NCBI RefSeq assembly: GCF_964275005.1
Contig: NC_092689.1
Coordinates: 2,573,001 to 2,637,000, forward strand
Reading direction: 5' to 3'
DNA from: Diadema setosum
Taxonomy: Eukaryota; Echinodermata; Echinoidea; Diadematoida; Diadematidae
DNA length: 64,000 nucleotides
The position numbers and the translations under genes were made by a program. Below are positions 23,633 through 46,619 of the stretch, one piece after another; positions within the stretch are counted from its first letter, which is position 1, and each line of letters opens with the position of its first letter. A model generated the notes under the pieces. It saw only the letters and a program-made list of their open reading frames with translations. It was not told where the DNA came from and made no database searches.

Positions 23633-25139
23633 ATTCGAGTTATAACGTGGTTTGAGCAAGAACAATAGCTGAAATTTTCAAAGCGATAACCAAGAGACAT
23701 ATCACTTCTATCATTTTTAACTTGATAAAGGATTAGATGTTCAAAATTCGTCTTCTCCTCCAGATCCTTCTACTTCTTCTTCTCGGTTTACTTCTTCTTG
23801 TTCCCAATCACTTCCTCCTGACCAGCATCCAGCTTGTTCTGTGTTTTTGTTTCTTCTTCTTCTTCGTCTTCTTCTCTCGTCCCTTTCCTCGAAACTTCTT
23901 TTCGGTCTGCTTTTTAAGGGCAAACCGGTGAATGTCAGAATTTGAGCAGTGGAAGATGCCGCGTATATGTGGGCCTTTAATTTCTTATATAATAAACGTC
24001 GAATGTATCTATAGGGCTTAATCAAAGTCCACTTGCCATAATGTTCTTCAATGACGAATATTCTAAGAGTCGCATCACCACTATTTATGGATTTCTTGTT
24101 GCCATCGTGAAAAACCGGGTCGAATTATCATGACTGTCCATGAATCTTAAATCTAATAAAGCTAAGACGTGTTTCTATGCATTCCTTGTAAACTATGATT
24201 TTGTTGTTGTCGTTGTTATGACTCACAATATAACATGCACATGCGACAATTTTTACAAAAGTAATTTGTTCATGGAAGGAGGCTTGTGTTCAATCAGTTC
24301 ATTTCATTTCATTGCATTTATTGTCCATAAAATGGAAAAATTAATGAATCAAGTGGCATACATGGTTACAAACAGGCCCTACATAAAGCACACATCTCAG
24401 AATGATATACAAGGGGTAGTAAAATCAACACACATTGAATAATTCCATTATATAAATAACTCATAAATTAACACCCAATAACATTACATCCAATTAAAGA
24501 AAAATGCAGTACTTAAAAATCATGGTGTGCTATATAGGTGACTAATATAGCTATGCTTTCCGCACATCGCACAAGGGTCAATATTTCGAACCCTGCTACT
24601 GAACTTTTTATGCCTATGAAGTGTGAGCAAGACCCCATAAGCGGTAAGCTAGAGACGCTCTGTGGGCAACACATACGTCAGAGTAATGTTGAGAGGGTTA
24701 CTTAGCAACAGAAGATGCCTTGCCTAGTGATTCCCGAGGGTGGTGGCAGTCATGCACTTAATGCCATATATGTTAACATTTTCTGAGAGGCAAGAAGAAG
24801 CAGTGAGGAGTCCCAAATCACAAAATAACGTAATGTAATCATTGTCATTTAGTGATTTATAAACCTATCTCTTTCTTGGCTTTACGTTTTCTGTTATGAA
24901 GTGTATTGTGCTGTTTCTAACAAGAAAGAGACAGAAAAAGCGACAATTCTTTGAAACAGGAGGAAAGGCAAACATAGAGGGATATGTGAAATGTCTGATC
25001 TCTGATGCACTTTAGATAACACCTCCCATCAAGGATGCATGAGGCCCTGAGGGCTATAATTACCATAATGGTCATGACTGATCGACGTGTACATCGACAA
25101 AAACGTCTGTGTCGATTTTAATTCATCTAAAGGGCATGG

Positions 25140-25587
25140 TTAGAAAACATTTCGGAGAGGGCAGATCTCCGCCAGGCAGCTTACTTCCTCCTTTGTATTT
25201 TATCATTGCCACTCTATACTAGTATGTTCCTACATTCACATCATCTGCATTAATAATTCACATATGACCATCTACAACATGCCCTCACTGCTGACCAGCC
25301 GTCACCGTGAACAGAGGAGCAATGCCTCAGTCTGAGGTGACAATAGAAGACTCTGGGGTGATAAAGGCAAGCGCGACATCTAGCGTTCATTGATTGTACC
25401 TGCCAATGCTAAAGAATCCTTCAAAAACGTAAAAAAGACACAATATCTAGTGATCTCTTCCATGCGTTTTTATTTCATCCAAATCCGTTCATAAAATTTT
25501 GAGTTATTTTGCAGACAGACAGACAAAAAAAAAACAAACAACAACAGCAACGCCCGCAGAAACATAACCTCCTTGGGGGAAGATAAT
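25140..25587 (-). mobile_element. Interspersed repeat sharing ends with 49468-49964, minus copy
   Basis: Read on the minus strand it starts CCCCCAAGGAGGTTATGTTT, contains GCAAAATAACTCAAAA and GAACGGATTTGGATGAAAT, and ends GGCGGAGATCTGCCCTCTCC. The same landmarks occur in the same order on the plus strand at 49468-49964. It looks like a widespread non-coding element; class not assigned. Confidence 0.65.
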
Positions 25588-26949
25588 TACTGCGTGACGT
25601 GGCCCACGTGAAAAGAAATTAACTTTACATGTAGAGCCTATGCACTGGTTTCGCTTATGTCATGCGCACCTCGGCTTAGCTTCCATTAAAGGCATAATTT
25701 ACCATTTGCAGATGAAACAAAAACCCAGCTTTAGTGCTTTAAAATTGTTCCAAAATGTGAGTTTGGGATAGAAACAACCACTGTAAAAATTTGAATCTGT
25801 ATAATCAATGTTAAAGGAATTAGCCCACATTTGTAAACCTGCAGCAATTGGTCTCATAGTTAGCATGGAGTTTGGGTATGATTGCAGTAACACCTGTGCA
25901 AAATTTCGTTCCAATTAGTCCATTACTTTCATAAAAATAAATGAAAATGCACCGTAATCCGTATGCATACGTATAACGCTCGCCAGCTCCGGTCCACGTA
26001 CGTGTTACATGTACAATGTACGTAGCTATAGCCCGCGCTCGTAATTCGATTTTGGGTCGGGTTGACCCGGTTTGAAAATTGATTTTAAAACGATGATTTT
26101 CTCTCTTTTATCGAATGGTATAGACAAAGAGCGACAGGTAAGGTATGTTACTGTTATAACTTGTACTTGAAGTCATATTGGACCTGTTTTATGCAGTTTT
26201 GATTTTCGTGGGTTTGTAAATGTGGGCTAGTACCTTTGATTTTTTGAAAATCAAAACTAGTACAGTTTTGATTTTCGTGGGTTTGCAAATGTGGGCTAGT
26301 AAGTATTGTTAAGTAGACAAAATGTGAACAATAGTTATAATGAAAATGTTGCCAGACTAAACCATCTACAGTTATGGTTTAATGAGAAAAATACTGATAT
26401 TTCCATATATATTTTAGGCTTTATTGCGGAAATTTTATATGGTAGGATGTTTTGTGATACAACAGACCTACACATATACATCAAATGTGATATCTTGAAC
26501 ATTTTTAAAGCACTGTTCCCAAAGGTAAACTGGACCTGTAACATAGTAGTTGCACTTCCAGACCTGTCTATCTAGCAAGACTGTCCTCAATTCACGAGCG
26601 CTATCAAGTTCTATGTCGTTCTTCAGAACACTGATGTAAAAGTGGTCCGACCTCTCCCTCTTCTTACAGTGCATAAAGAATCAAACAACAACAAAAAGAA
26701 AACATAGATGCCATAGTAAACTTGTATTTACAAATTACGGGCTATCTTAGAATGTAATTTAAGATTAATTAATTAATCTTATGGGTAATAGACAACGCAT
26801 AAAATCAGTAAGGAAATGCGTGATGCTTGTCCTATTAACCCACATAGCAGACTGACGTCGAAAAGACGTCTAAATTTGGTCGCAACTGGTCAAACTGGTC
26901 GCACGTCATAGAATGACCAGAAAATGACGTGATTTCAGCGTCTTTTTGC

Positions 26950-27620
26950 AACGTATTTATCACGTCATGTTAAGGACTTCGTAATGACGTGAAGTCTACG
27001 TCAGTTTTCCGTCATATGTTTTACCAATTGTTATACGATATAGTGACGTATTAATGACTTAAAATTTACGTCAATTTTGCTACGTATTTTTCACGTCAAA
27101 TTAACGACGTATAAATGACGTAGGATCTAAGTTGCTTTGCGACGTATTTAGTACGTCATGAAGACGTCGTAATGATTACGTCAAATTTGCTTTGTTTTGC
27201 GACGAATTCCTGACGTCATATGAGCGACGTATCAATAAAGTGAAATTTACGCTAGTTTTGCGACGTATTTATGACGTCATATCAACGACTTACAAAAGAC
27301 GTAAAATTTAAGTCAGTTTTGCGTGTATTCTTTACGTCATATTCACGACGTATAACTGACAAAAAATTTTACGTTGCTTTGCAACGTATTTATGACTTTA
27401 TATTAGCGACTAATTGATAATGTAAAGTTTACGTCAGTTTTGCGACGTACTTATGACGTCATATTTTTAACGTATTACAGACGTAAAATTTAAGTCAGTT
27501 TGGGACATATTTCTGACGTCATATTAACAGCGTATAAATAACGTCAAACTTTAGTTGCTTTTTGTAGAGTTTATCACGTCATACTAGCGACGTATTCCCC
27601 GATACTAGAGACACGTCAGA
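26950..27620. repeat. ~60-bp tandem repeat of ACGTCA motifs in the left arm
   Basis: About eleven degenerate units of the form GCGACGTATTTATGACGTCA plus ATTAACGACGTATAAATGACGTAAAATTTACGTCAG-like sequence. At least four contain the full palindrome TGACGTCA, the classical CRE/ATF site. Confidence 0.75.
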
Positions 27621-28804
27621 ATGACATCAATTTCACGTCATTATATGCCGTCTTTTTGACACAAATAATCAAAGAAGATAGACTTCTTTTAGACGTCTCA
27701 ATCTGACGTCAAAAAGTCCTATTTCTGCTCAAATGGAAGACACCTAAAAGACGTCATATTTGTGACGTCTTTCTGACGTCTTAATGGTCATACAAAGACA
27801 TCATAAAGACGTGTAGATTGATAATTCAAAGACAAGATCTGACGTCAATAAACGTCTTCTTGACGTAAATAAACAAAGTGGACGTCATATATAATTATGT
27901 CTCATACTGCTGTCAAAATGTGTTTTTGCTCAAGTAGAAGTTGTCCAAACGACGTCATATTTGGTGGTCATATAAAGACTTCTTAATGACTTGTAAATTA
28001 CCTTTTTCAATACAAGATGTTACATCGGAATAGTGTCATAAACACGTCGTTTACACGTCAATTCATATGCCTTTTCAACGTATTGGTAAAGAAGACAAGA
28101 TCGATGTATTAAAGACGCCTTTTTGTGAAAATAAAGAAAATGGACGTTATTTTGATGTCATTTTTAAGTTGTGACCGCTAGGCTAGGTAATATTTCATTA
28201 CAAGATCTAATAAAATGATGAGTAACTCAAGGTACAACCATGATATGAATCTAACCTACCCTACTCCTAATGTTCTAAATCCTATATCTACGTCTACCAC
28301 CTATTCCTATATAGTTGCAACACTGTTGTATCACGTTTTTTGTATACGGACAAAAAGTTGTAATGCTTTATGACATAGTAACCAAACTAGGTCACAATAT
28401 ATAGGCTCAATGGAAATATGAAATATGTGTTCATAACACAAGTTGAAAGTTTGACTAACATAACAACAGAGTGTACAAAGTCTGACAAGTTTATGATTAT
28501 GACCAGAATGTTTACTTTTTCAGACATGAGCAATGACCAGCTTTGACCTCGCTTTCATTTTCTTTCAGAAAAAAATCTTGATTATGTTGGGTGTTGCGCA
28601 AGACTTTTGCAAGTAACGATATACTGCACACCTACCAAACCCCAAACACACAAGCATATAAACACACAACACCCACACGCATAGGCGCCGGAAGTGGGGG
28701 GGGGGCCGCCCCCCCCCCCCCATCCAAAAAGTGGGGGGCAAAAAGAATTTAAGAAATAAAAATAGATAAAATAAGATACATATATATATATAAATGAATA
28801 AACG

Positions 28805-28979
28805 CAAAAAAACATAGCTACAAACGGCAGTTTTGGGACTGTAAAATGTCAAAATTTCCAAGCTCGCTCGCTCCGCTCGCTCGCATTCAATCGCTATGCC
28901 ATTCTCCTAATTTTGCTGCCAGTAATATATATTGCCAGCAGTTGCGCCTGTGCCGCCCCCCCCCCCTTAATTTCCAAAG

Positions 28980-29054
<75 letters not shown>

Positions 29055-29075
29055 GAATATATATGTATATATATG

Positions 29076-29124
<49 letters not shown>

Positions 29125-30525
29125 CTACAAACGGCAGTTTGGGGACTGTAAAATGTCAAAATTAATGGCCAAATTTATTCGTTATGCCATTTTCCTAACG
29201 TTGCAGCATGTAATTGCCAGCAGTTGAGCCCGGTGCGCCTCCCCCTTCATTTCCAAAGCGAAAAACATAGCTACAACGGCAGTTTTTGGACTGTAGAGTG
29301 TCAAAATTTTCAAGCTCGCTCGCTTCGCTTGCTCGCATTGAATCATTATGCCATTCGCCTAATGTTGCAGCCAGTAATTGCCAGCAGTTGCGCCCGATGC
29401 GCCCCCATTAATTTCCAAAGCGAAAGATATAGCTACAAACGCCAGTTTCGGGATTGTAGAATGTCACAATTTTCAAGCTCGCTCGCTTCGCTCGCTCGCA
29501 TTCAATGGTTATGCCATTCTCCTAATGTTGCTGCCAGTAATTGCCAGCAGTTGCGCCCGATGCGCCCCCATTAATTTCCAAAGCGAAAGATATAGCTACA
29601 AACGCCAGTTTTGGGACTGTAGAATGTCAAAATTTTCAAGCTCGCTCGCTTTGCTTGCTCGCATTGAATCATTATGCCATTCGCCTAATGTTGCAGCCAG
29701 TAATTGCCAGCAGTTGCGCCCGATGCGCCCCCATTAATTTCCAAAGCGAAAGATATAGCTACAAACGCCAGTTTCGGGATTGTAGAATGTCACAATTTTC
29801 AAGCTCGCTCGCTTCGCTCGCTCGCATTCAATGGTTATGCCATTCTCCTAAATGTTGCTGCCAGTAATTGCCAGCAGTTGCGCCCGATGCGCCCCCATTA
29901 ATTTCCAAAGCGAAAGATATAGCTACAAACGCCAGTTTTGGGACTGTAGAATGTCAAAATTTTCAAGCTCGCTCGCTTTGCTTGCTCGCATTGAATCATT
30001 ATGCCATTCGCCTAATGTTGCAGCCAGTAATTGCCAGCAGTTGCGCCCGATGCGCCCCCATTAATTTCCAAAGCGAAAGATATAGCTACAAACGCCAGTT
30101 TCGGGATTGTAGAATGTCACAATTTTCAAGCTCGCTCGCTTCGCTCGCTCGCATTCAATGGTTATGCCATTCTCCTAATGTTGCTGCCAGTAATTGCCAG
30201 CAGTTGCGCCCGATGCGCCCCCATTAATTTCCAAAGCGAAAGATATAGCTACAAACGCCAGTTTTGGGACTGTAGAATGTCAAAATTTTCAAGCTCGCTC
30301 GCTTTGCTTGCTCGCATTGAATCATTATGCCATTCGCCTAATGTTGCAGCCAGTAATTGCCAGCAGTTGCGCCCGATGCGCCCCCATTAATTTCCAAAGC
30401 GAAAGATATAGCTACAAACGGCAGTTTTTGGGACTGTAAAATGTCAAAATTTTCAAGCTCTCTCGCTCCGCTCGCTCGCATTTTATTGTTATGCAATTCT
30501 CCTGATGTTGCTGACAGTGTATAAT
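28805..30525. repeat. 163-bp satellite array in dimeric (~327 bp) register
   Basis: About nine to ten monomers. Each contains AGCTACAAACGSCAGTTT, a CTCGCTCGCT-rich palindrome-like core, TTATGCCATT and CCAGTAATTGCCAGCAGTTG. Two monomer types alternate (GCATTCAATGGTT and GCATTGAATCATT). The pairs repeat almost unchanged from 29312 to 30460, so recent amplification was of the dimer. The first monomer is separated from the rest by an (AT)n block at 28983-29122. Confidence 0.92.
28983..29122. repeat. (AT)n microsatellite within the satellite array
   Basis: Near-continuous AT dinucleotides with a few GT and CAT interruptions. Confidence 0.9.
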
Positions 30526-30624
30526 TTGTCATTTCACACCGTCATTCCATAATCCATGTATCAGGAAAACTTACAATGTTGCTCAATGACTGCGTTGTTG
30601 AATGTATCACATTCCGTAATGTGG

Positions 30625-30655
30625 AGTCCCATTATTGCGCACGCACACACGCACA

Positions 30656-30707
<52 letters not shown>

Positions 30708-30730
30708 TGTGTGTGTGTATGTGTATATTG
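30625..30730. repeat. (CA)n-(AT)n-(GT)n compound microsatellite
   Basis: CACGCACACACGCACATGC, ~24 AT dinucleotides, then GTGTGTGTATGTG. The order is self-complementary, so the block is itself a potential cruciform at the edge of the satellite. Confidence 0.85.
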
Positions 30731-33439
30731 TGTAACATGTATGGTCTATCGTGAGCCCCCTCCAATATTTGCCCCCCCCCCCAATCCAAAACTGCTACCG
30801 GCGCGCCTGCCCACACGAACACACGAACACACACACACACGCACACACACACACACACCCACACACACACCAAGTGCATGGATGGTGCAATCATTGCGCT
30901 GACAGGCGCCCGTCGAGTTTTCGGTACAAAGAAAATACAAAAAAAAAAAAAAAGCTGCAACATTGCTCATGTTACAGTGCAGATTCCGTACTTTTGTCCA
31001 GGCTTTGAATGAAGCTAGAACACTCTGGGTAAAATATCATCATTCAAACGTGTAGTGATATGTCAGTTTCCTATGAATGCATATTATAAAACTCGTCAGT
31101 AGCGTTTGTGACTTTGATGTGATGCTCGATGCTCCAACTTAATGAAAAGATCTTGAATTTGGCTAATATCGGGTAAAGTAGCTTTCTTTAATATTTTGTT
31201 AGTTACCATTAAAAATGAAATTATCTTTTGACAAATGACAACACATAACAAAACGATCTTTTCACATCGCTTCAACAAATGTGTATATTACTTGAGAATT
31301 TATATAAATCTTATGTAGATAGGTCCCTGGGCTGCCACGTGCTCAAGCTTTTGCTTATAGTGGCAGTCCTTCTTCCGCATAATTTCTCAGATAATTATTT
31401 GGAAAATTGGTAATACGATTTATAATTTGTTAATGAAATCAATTTACACATCGATTTTCCTTCTTTGAATCATGTACTTGTAATCTGCTTACTGATATTC
31501 CATGTGATATTACTGAAAATAATTTTGATTTATGTATGAAATTGTGTTGGAAGAAAAATAAATCAAACAAACAAATTGTAGCTGTGAGTTGCATTTCTTT
31601 TTCTCTCACACTGTAGACATATAGTTCTGCTGACGTAACAAAGTTCATACGGGTGAAGTGCTATCATAGCTCCATTATATCATCACTTTCTATGCGAATA
31701 TACTATTCTGTGTGTGTTTAAGTACGATACTGCACGACTTCGAAACAAGAAATCATGCATTTATTTCCTTGAGTGTCAGTCGACGACAAATAGTTTGTAC
31801 ACATTTACACTCATTAACCTAACTGGTAATCTGATACCAGTAAACGCTGAAACTTGTCTTCTGTTGGTTTCTGAATTGATCATGAATTTTCATAAAAACG
31901 GACGAGTATATGCATGCAATTATCGTGTATGATATTTATGAAGTGTATCTTAATGTATAGGCATTATACACAATGATAGTCCCAATATTTATTTTGTACT
32001 AGGTGTATTTGGTAAGATGTTTGAAATATCACGCAGCTAGCAAACAATAACGACATACTCAATTTACATTTGTAATCGAATATGAATTATGGAGTCGAAC
32101 TGAATTATTTATAAACAACATAAAAGAAAATCTATAATTTGAAAAATATAGGACATAGAAAAAAAAATCAAAATACTTATAAAGATAAAGTTGAATATGT
32201 TACAGTTGTTAAATCAATTTTCATAATTATATTGTTATGACATGAATTTTAGTCTTAATGCTTGTGACTGGTCGTACTACGACGTCGTAACGAGGTCATA
32301 ATGGCGTCATACGATTCGTGGCTGTATCGATCATGAATATTCATGAGATTGAATTTCATATGCAAAAAATAGCGAAAATAAGGAAAAACATTAATAATTA
32401 CAGTATTTATGGTGGGTTTAAACTTTAAACTGTGTCAGAAATTGTACATCAGCTTATTCTTATCTTATTCAAACTAATCAAACCTTGTGCTATGGAGACA
32501 TATTTTCATATCTAATTGGGATTCTCTCAAAATTGTGGCCTAGTTTAGTAACCATGTCATGAAGCATTACAACTTTTTGCCCGTTTATAAAGAAACATGA
32601 TTCAACAGTCGAATAAATAGGAATAGGTGGTAGGCATAGGTATAGGAATAGGATTTAGGGCTGTAAGAGTAGATGGTTAGAGTCGTAGGATTGTACTTGA
32701 AGATGCTAACACATTTGTTAGATCTTGTAATTAACATAGTAATTAATGTATCTCGGCTTAAAAACGACGTCAAACCGACGTCTTTTTTTTTTCTTTGTTT
32801 ATTTTTGTCAAAGTGACGTCTATAAGACGTCTTTTTCTGTACCAATACACGTAAAAAAAGGTCGTAAATTGACGTGTAAACAATGTTTATGACGTTATTC
32901 TTAACGACGTAAATAAACAAAGATAATGGAGGTCATTCAAACGTCTTAGACTGACGTCAAAATGTCACGTCACGTCAGCGCTGTCGTCAGAAAGACGTCT
33001 CAAACTGTCGACAAAAATACGTCATTTTGCTCAAATGGAAGACGTTAAAAAGACGTCATATCTGTGACGTCTGTCTGATGTCTAGGTGGGCGTACAAGTT
33101 TACGACGTCTTTCTGACGACAGTGCTGACGTGTGAAAGACGTCTTTCTGACGTGTCTCTGCTATCAGGGAAATAGACAGTGAGATGTGTACATATTGACA
33201 GTAAATAAACAGGACTATAAAAAGAGCTAACGGCCTATCGTCATGCCATGTCTATGCTTTTTTTTTTTGTAAAATGGGAACCAATGAATCTTTTCTGGCA
33301 CGTCAAAAGAAAACTAGAGATTGTAATTTGTCATTACTGACAAATTAAGGTGATCCGATTTTTTTTAAATCAATGATTCGAATCATGATCGCAATAGGCA
33401 TGACCATACAGGTTTCATCTGTATTTAGAGACATTGGCC

Positions 33440-33800
33440 GTGTCATGTTTGGATTCTCATTTAGAAAAGGGAGTCATGTCTGCCATCTTTGGTACTAATT
33501 CTGTATACACTAGATAACGAAGATACAGCAACAAATACATATGACCTTTGACCTACCTTTACACTCCCAAGATGACATCTGAGGAAAAAGTGGTTATTTT
33601 GTGAAATGATTCTCACAATATGGTCTTTGCGTGTGCAAAATATGGGAAAGATAGGACATGTATTCACCAAGATACAAGATGAAACATTTATGACCTTTGA
33701 CCCTATTTTACATACCCAAGATGGTGTCCGATCAAGTAGTTGTAATTTTATGAAATAATGTACCTGACATGAACTAAACAGGTGCAAAACATGGAGGTGG
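33440..33800. repeat. ~150-bp direct repeat pair with DR1-type motif
   Basis: ATGACCTTTGACC and a following ACATACCCAAGATG-type phrase occur at ~33541 and ~33690 with similar flanks. The first copy contains TGACCTTTGACCT, two TGACCT half-sites with one-base spacing (DR1). Probably a dispersed repeat; regulatory use is unknown. Confidence 0.5.
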
Positions 33801-35368
33801 TAGGGGCTGTTTTTCTTGAGTTATTGCAAAGAAAGTTGCACAAAGAAAGAAATATCTCAATACATCGAAGATAAGCTTTAATTCCAACCAAGTTTTTAAC
33901 ATAATCCCGACATTGTATGAAAAATCGAAGGCTCACTCTCGATAGCGTAAAGTCTCAGCTACAACATATTAAAATCTGGGAGAAATTCACTGAAGGGTAA
34001 GTGAGCTAGTGCTCGATAAAGACAATCATGTCAGGATTCTTTCATCAAATTTGATGATCGAGTATGAGCACCGCCGCTAACATAATTTTAAGACACAAAG
34101 ATTGTGAGATTATTCATCTTCTTTTTTCTTTGAGGGAGGTGGTATAGTCCAAGTAGATATGAGCTCAACAAAGTACCAAAAGAAAACGAAAAAGTATCTT
34201 GTAATATTATCAAAACAGTTTATTGCAAATTTAGGTACAACAAACTATGTTTTCTTCTTCCACGTTATTTGCGTTTTGCATATAAATGAACTTCGTTGCA
34301 TCATAATCACCCGAACATAATGACATATCTGACTGGTTTTTGTATACGCCCTGTTCCACATTTTGGTGAAGGAGTGGCATATCTCTTATCTACTATGATC
34401 AGGGTGACCGGTGTAGGAACCGTTCAGGGTTTGACCCAACAGCGAGCGCTACCTTTGCCCCTTCCCCTCCCCTTCCCACCCACTCCTCTTCCCTCCCCTC
34501 GCCTCCCCCCCCCCCCCCACGCACACTCTAAACGACCCCTGCACAGTGAGTACCGTAGAAACTTTAGTCATTGATATCGATTGCGATAATGAACTACGAA
34601 CTCGTTCGGCATGTGAGCTGGTTTCTAGTCACGTGATGTAACATCGGATCAGCTCGGTAAAAATGTGTCAGTCGATTAGATGCTGCTGACGTCCTGAAAA
34701 CAAGGTATGTATGCAGCTTGTATGTACGTACTTCACGAGAGACATTGAAAAACATCAATTCTGTAGGTTCTTTCTGATAATAATCATCATTTCTAATCCA
34801 ACACCTCCATCGGCACGTGATGATGTGTATGCCATATCATAATGTCATGCTTTCTCTCTTCTTTTTATATGTTATAATATCTAAATGATTATATAGTACT
34901 GTCACTATGTAACGAGATCCCTGTGATCTTTTTAGTATAATATCACAATGCCAATCACGTAAGTGAAAAGATGATGGTTATTATGAATGATTTTGGGCCG
35001 TGAATTCCATAGCCATTGTAGACGTGAATAATAGCATAGATACCCGCCTCAGAGGAATAGCATAGATACCCGCCTCAGAGGAGTGATGGGTAAAAAAATA
35101 ACTAGAATACTCCCATACCGATTTGGCTTTGGCCATTATTTTGCCCACGCTCATCTGAACTCTCATAGATGCGTTATGAACCCGGTCAACTGAATGAAGT
35201 ACAATGTAGGTCAATTCTCGTCCCACAAATATCTTGGCCTGTGAACTGTCCTTGCACGCACCGACAGGCCCGAAACCGCAAATTGACTGAAGTTCACGTA
35301 CACCCCTCACGCCTGTTTTCCTGTAAACATTTCAGTTTTGTTTGTGCGATATCGAAGTAAGTGCAGTT
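33801..35368. other. Region upstream of the aldo-keto reductase gene
   Basis: No exon recognised. It contains a C-rich stretch (34440-34520) and a 26-bp direct repeat with CATAGATACCCGCCTCAGAG (35030-35081). No TATA box or initiator stands out near the start codon at 35369. Confidence 0.5.
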
Positions 35369-45081
<9,713 letters not shown>

Positions 45082-46570
45082 CCTAGCAAACAGGGCAAGA
45101 CGTACTGGAACCAGTGGCAGACAAGATTTGTAGAGTAGGATATCGAAAGTATACATTGTTGACTGAAATGACACTTAATGTCGTGTGTAGGACTATTTGA
45201 ATGCACTTGCCCCTTAGAATCCTCATCCAATAAGCCAGTTCGCAGTTCCATTTTGCGCATTACGGAGCAGAACCAATAATGGTCATTCGTATACGTACGG
45301 GCATGCTGGCTTTTAAATTCACTGCGATAAGCATATGTGATGCGATGATTATTCATGTACATCTACCTGAGAGCAGAAGCTGTATGTGGCAATATCAGCA
45401 GAAAGAGATTGTTAATATATTCTATGAAAAATAATCATATATTATGAAATGGATGCTCTCCCAAATGTTAATTGACGGACCATTCCGGTCATCTGGTCTA
45501 CGCAAGTTCATTCTTTTTTTGCACAGGCTTGATGAATCTCATAAATTGTTACGTAAACAAAGCTTATGCGGGAAAATTATACGGGTTAAGTGTCCCTAAC
45601 CGACTGAGAGAAAAAAAGAAGAAGAAGATATTGGGTCCGTCGTACCATTATGCCCATGAGCTAGCTCCTAACTCGCTTGTTAGCCTGTAGTAGTATTGTT
45701 TTCGTTGCTTTGTTTCAGGCAGTAATGAAGTTACTACATGTAATACATTTGCACGTGCGTTAATTTCACAAACCTGACGTCACCATATCCTTCAAGTCAC
45801 ATCATTTGAGATATTCGGTGCGTAAATGAATATATATATTGTTGGTATGGCCTGTATGATCTTATGTTAATCAGGCGGCTTTCAAAAGCAACAAAAATAG
45901 TTATGAAAAAAAAAGTTATGAATATATATTGTCTATTAGACAATTTTATTTTGATCCCCTTATACTGTTGACGAGCACATAAACTGAGGAGCTGACGATC
46001 AAGGAATTTTGCCTGTAGTATCCTGTTTCATTGTATATGTCAGCCACGATCCATCATTTCCTCAAAATAATTCCTTTAATAACATCATACTTCTAGTGTA
46101 GGGTAAGTACTGTAGTTTGTGGGTTTTCTTTTCTATGTTTAGTCTGTATATGCGAAAGTATATCGTACTATTTCGGTATCGTTTATATACAAATAAGGAA
46201 AGATTTTAATACAAAATTTCAGCAGCGAGATGCTTATTTGCTTGTTTTCTCGGCTCTTTTTGGGGTTTACTTTGGGAGATGTGTCCAATTCATAAATGTA
46301 TTCTCTCAATTTGCTGCTTTATGGTTTTTATGGCTTTTTCATGGTACATGTATTATATTGCTTTAAGTTTTATATTGGTTACACAGTCATTATGTACGAA
46401 TACAGGGCTATTTCAAAAACAGGCTCTAAAACGACTACCCTGGTTTTTGTTGTTGTTTTTAAATAAGACGGAATAGAATAAACAAATATACATCAAAAAA
46501 TATAAGTTGATAATACGCTGTACTGTTAATATATATATATATATATATAGTACAATGTGTAATATATTCA

Positions 46571-46619
<49 letters not shown>

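Larger units (their letters stand above)
22254..26844. other. Intergenic region with decayed repeats, no gene recognised
   Basis: Apart from the separately listed elements at 23241 and 25140, it holds a (GA)n repeat (23047-23086), a CTT-rich tract (23745-23930) and, near 24293-24345, an inverted LINE-like 3' tail (minus strand reads ATAAATGCAATGAAATGAAA). A 37-bp phrase (GTTTTGATTTTCGTGGGTTTG and following) is directly repeated at ~26197 and ~26263. Confidence 0.55.
28680..30809. mobile_element. hAT-like element carrying a 163-bp satellite
   Basis: Left terminus CATAGGCGCCGG and right terminus CCGGCGCGCCTG form an imperfect terminal inverted repeat. Each is flanked directly by the same eight bases, CCCACACG (28672-28679 and 30810-30817), as expected for a hAT target duplication. 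The surroundings are CA-rich, so chance is not negligible. The inside consists of poly-G/C tracts, AT microsatellites and the satellite array; no transposase is visible. Confidence 0.6.
26847..33161. mobile_element. ~6.3 kb GACGTC-rich foldback element, non-autonomous
   Basis: The two ends are inverted copies. The left end reads TA-GCAGACTGACGTC and the reversed right end TA-GCAGAGACACGTCAG. Inward, the arms match over unique sequence: GGTCACAATATATAGG...AAAAAGTTGTAATGC (left, ~28200-28460) against its complement (right, ~32470-32720). The left arm is ~1.6 kb and the right ~0.7 kb because the left carries extra ~60-bp GACGT-containing units. TA flanks both ends, compatible with a two-base target duplication. 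No transposase frame was found. A hAT-like element is nested inside. Confidence 0.75.

Noticed and set aside
29224-30439. Series of overlapping 81-119-residue open frames
   Set aside because: They are produced by the 163-bp satellite, whose period is not a multiple of three, so the same peptide reappears in successive frames. No coding evidence.
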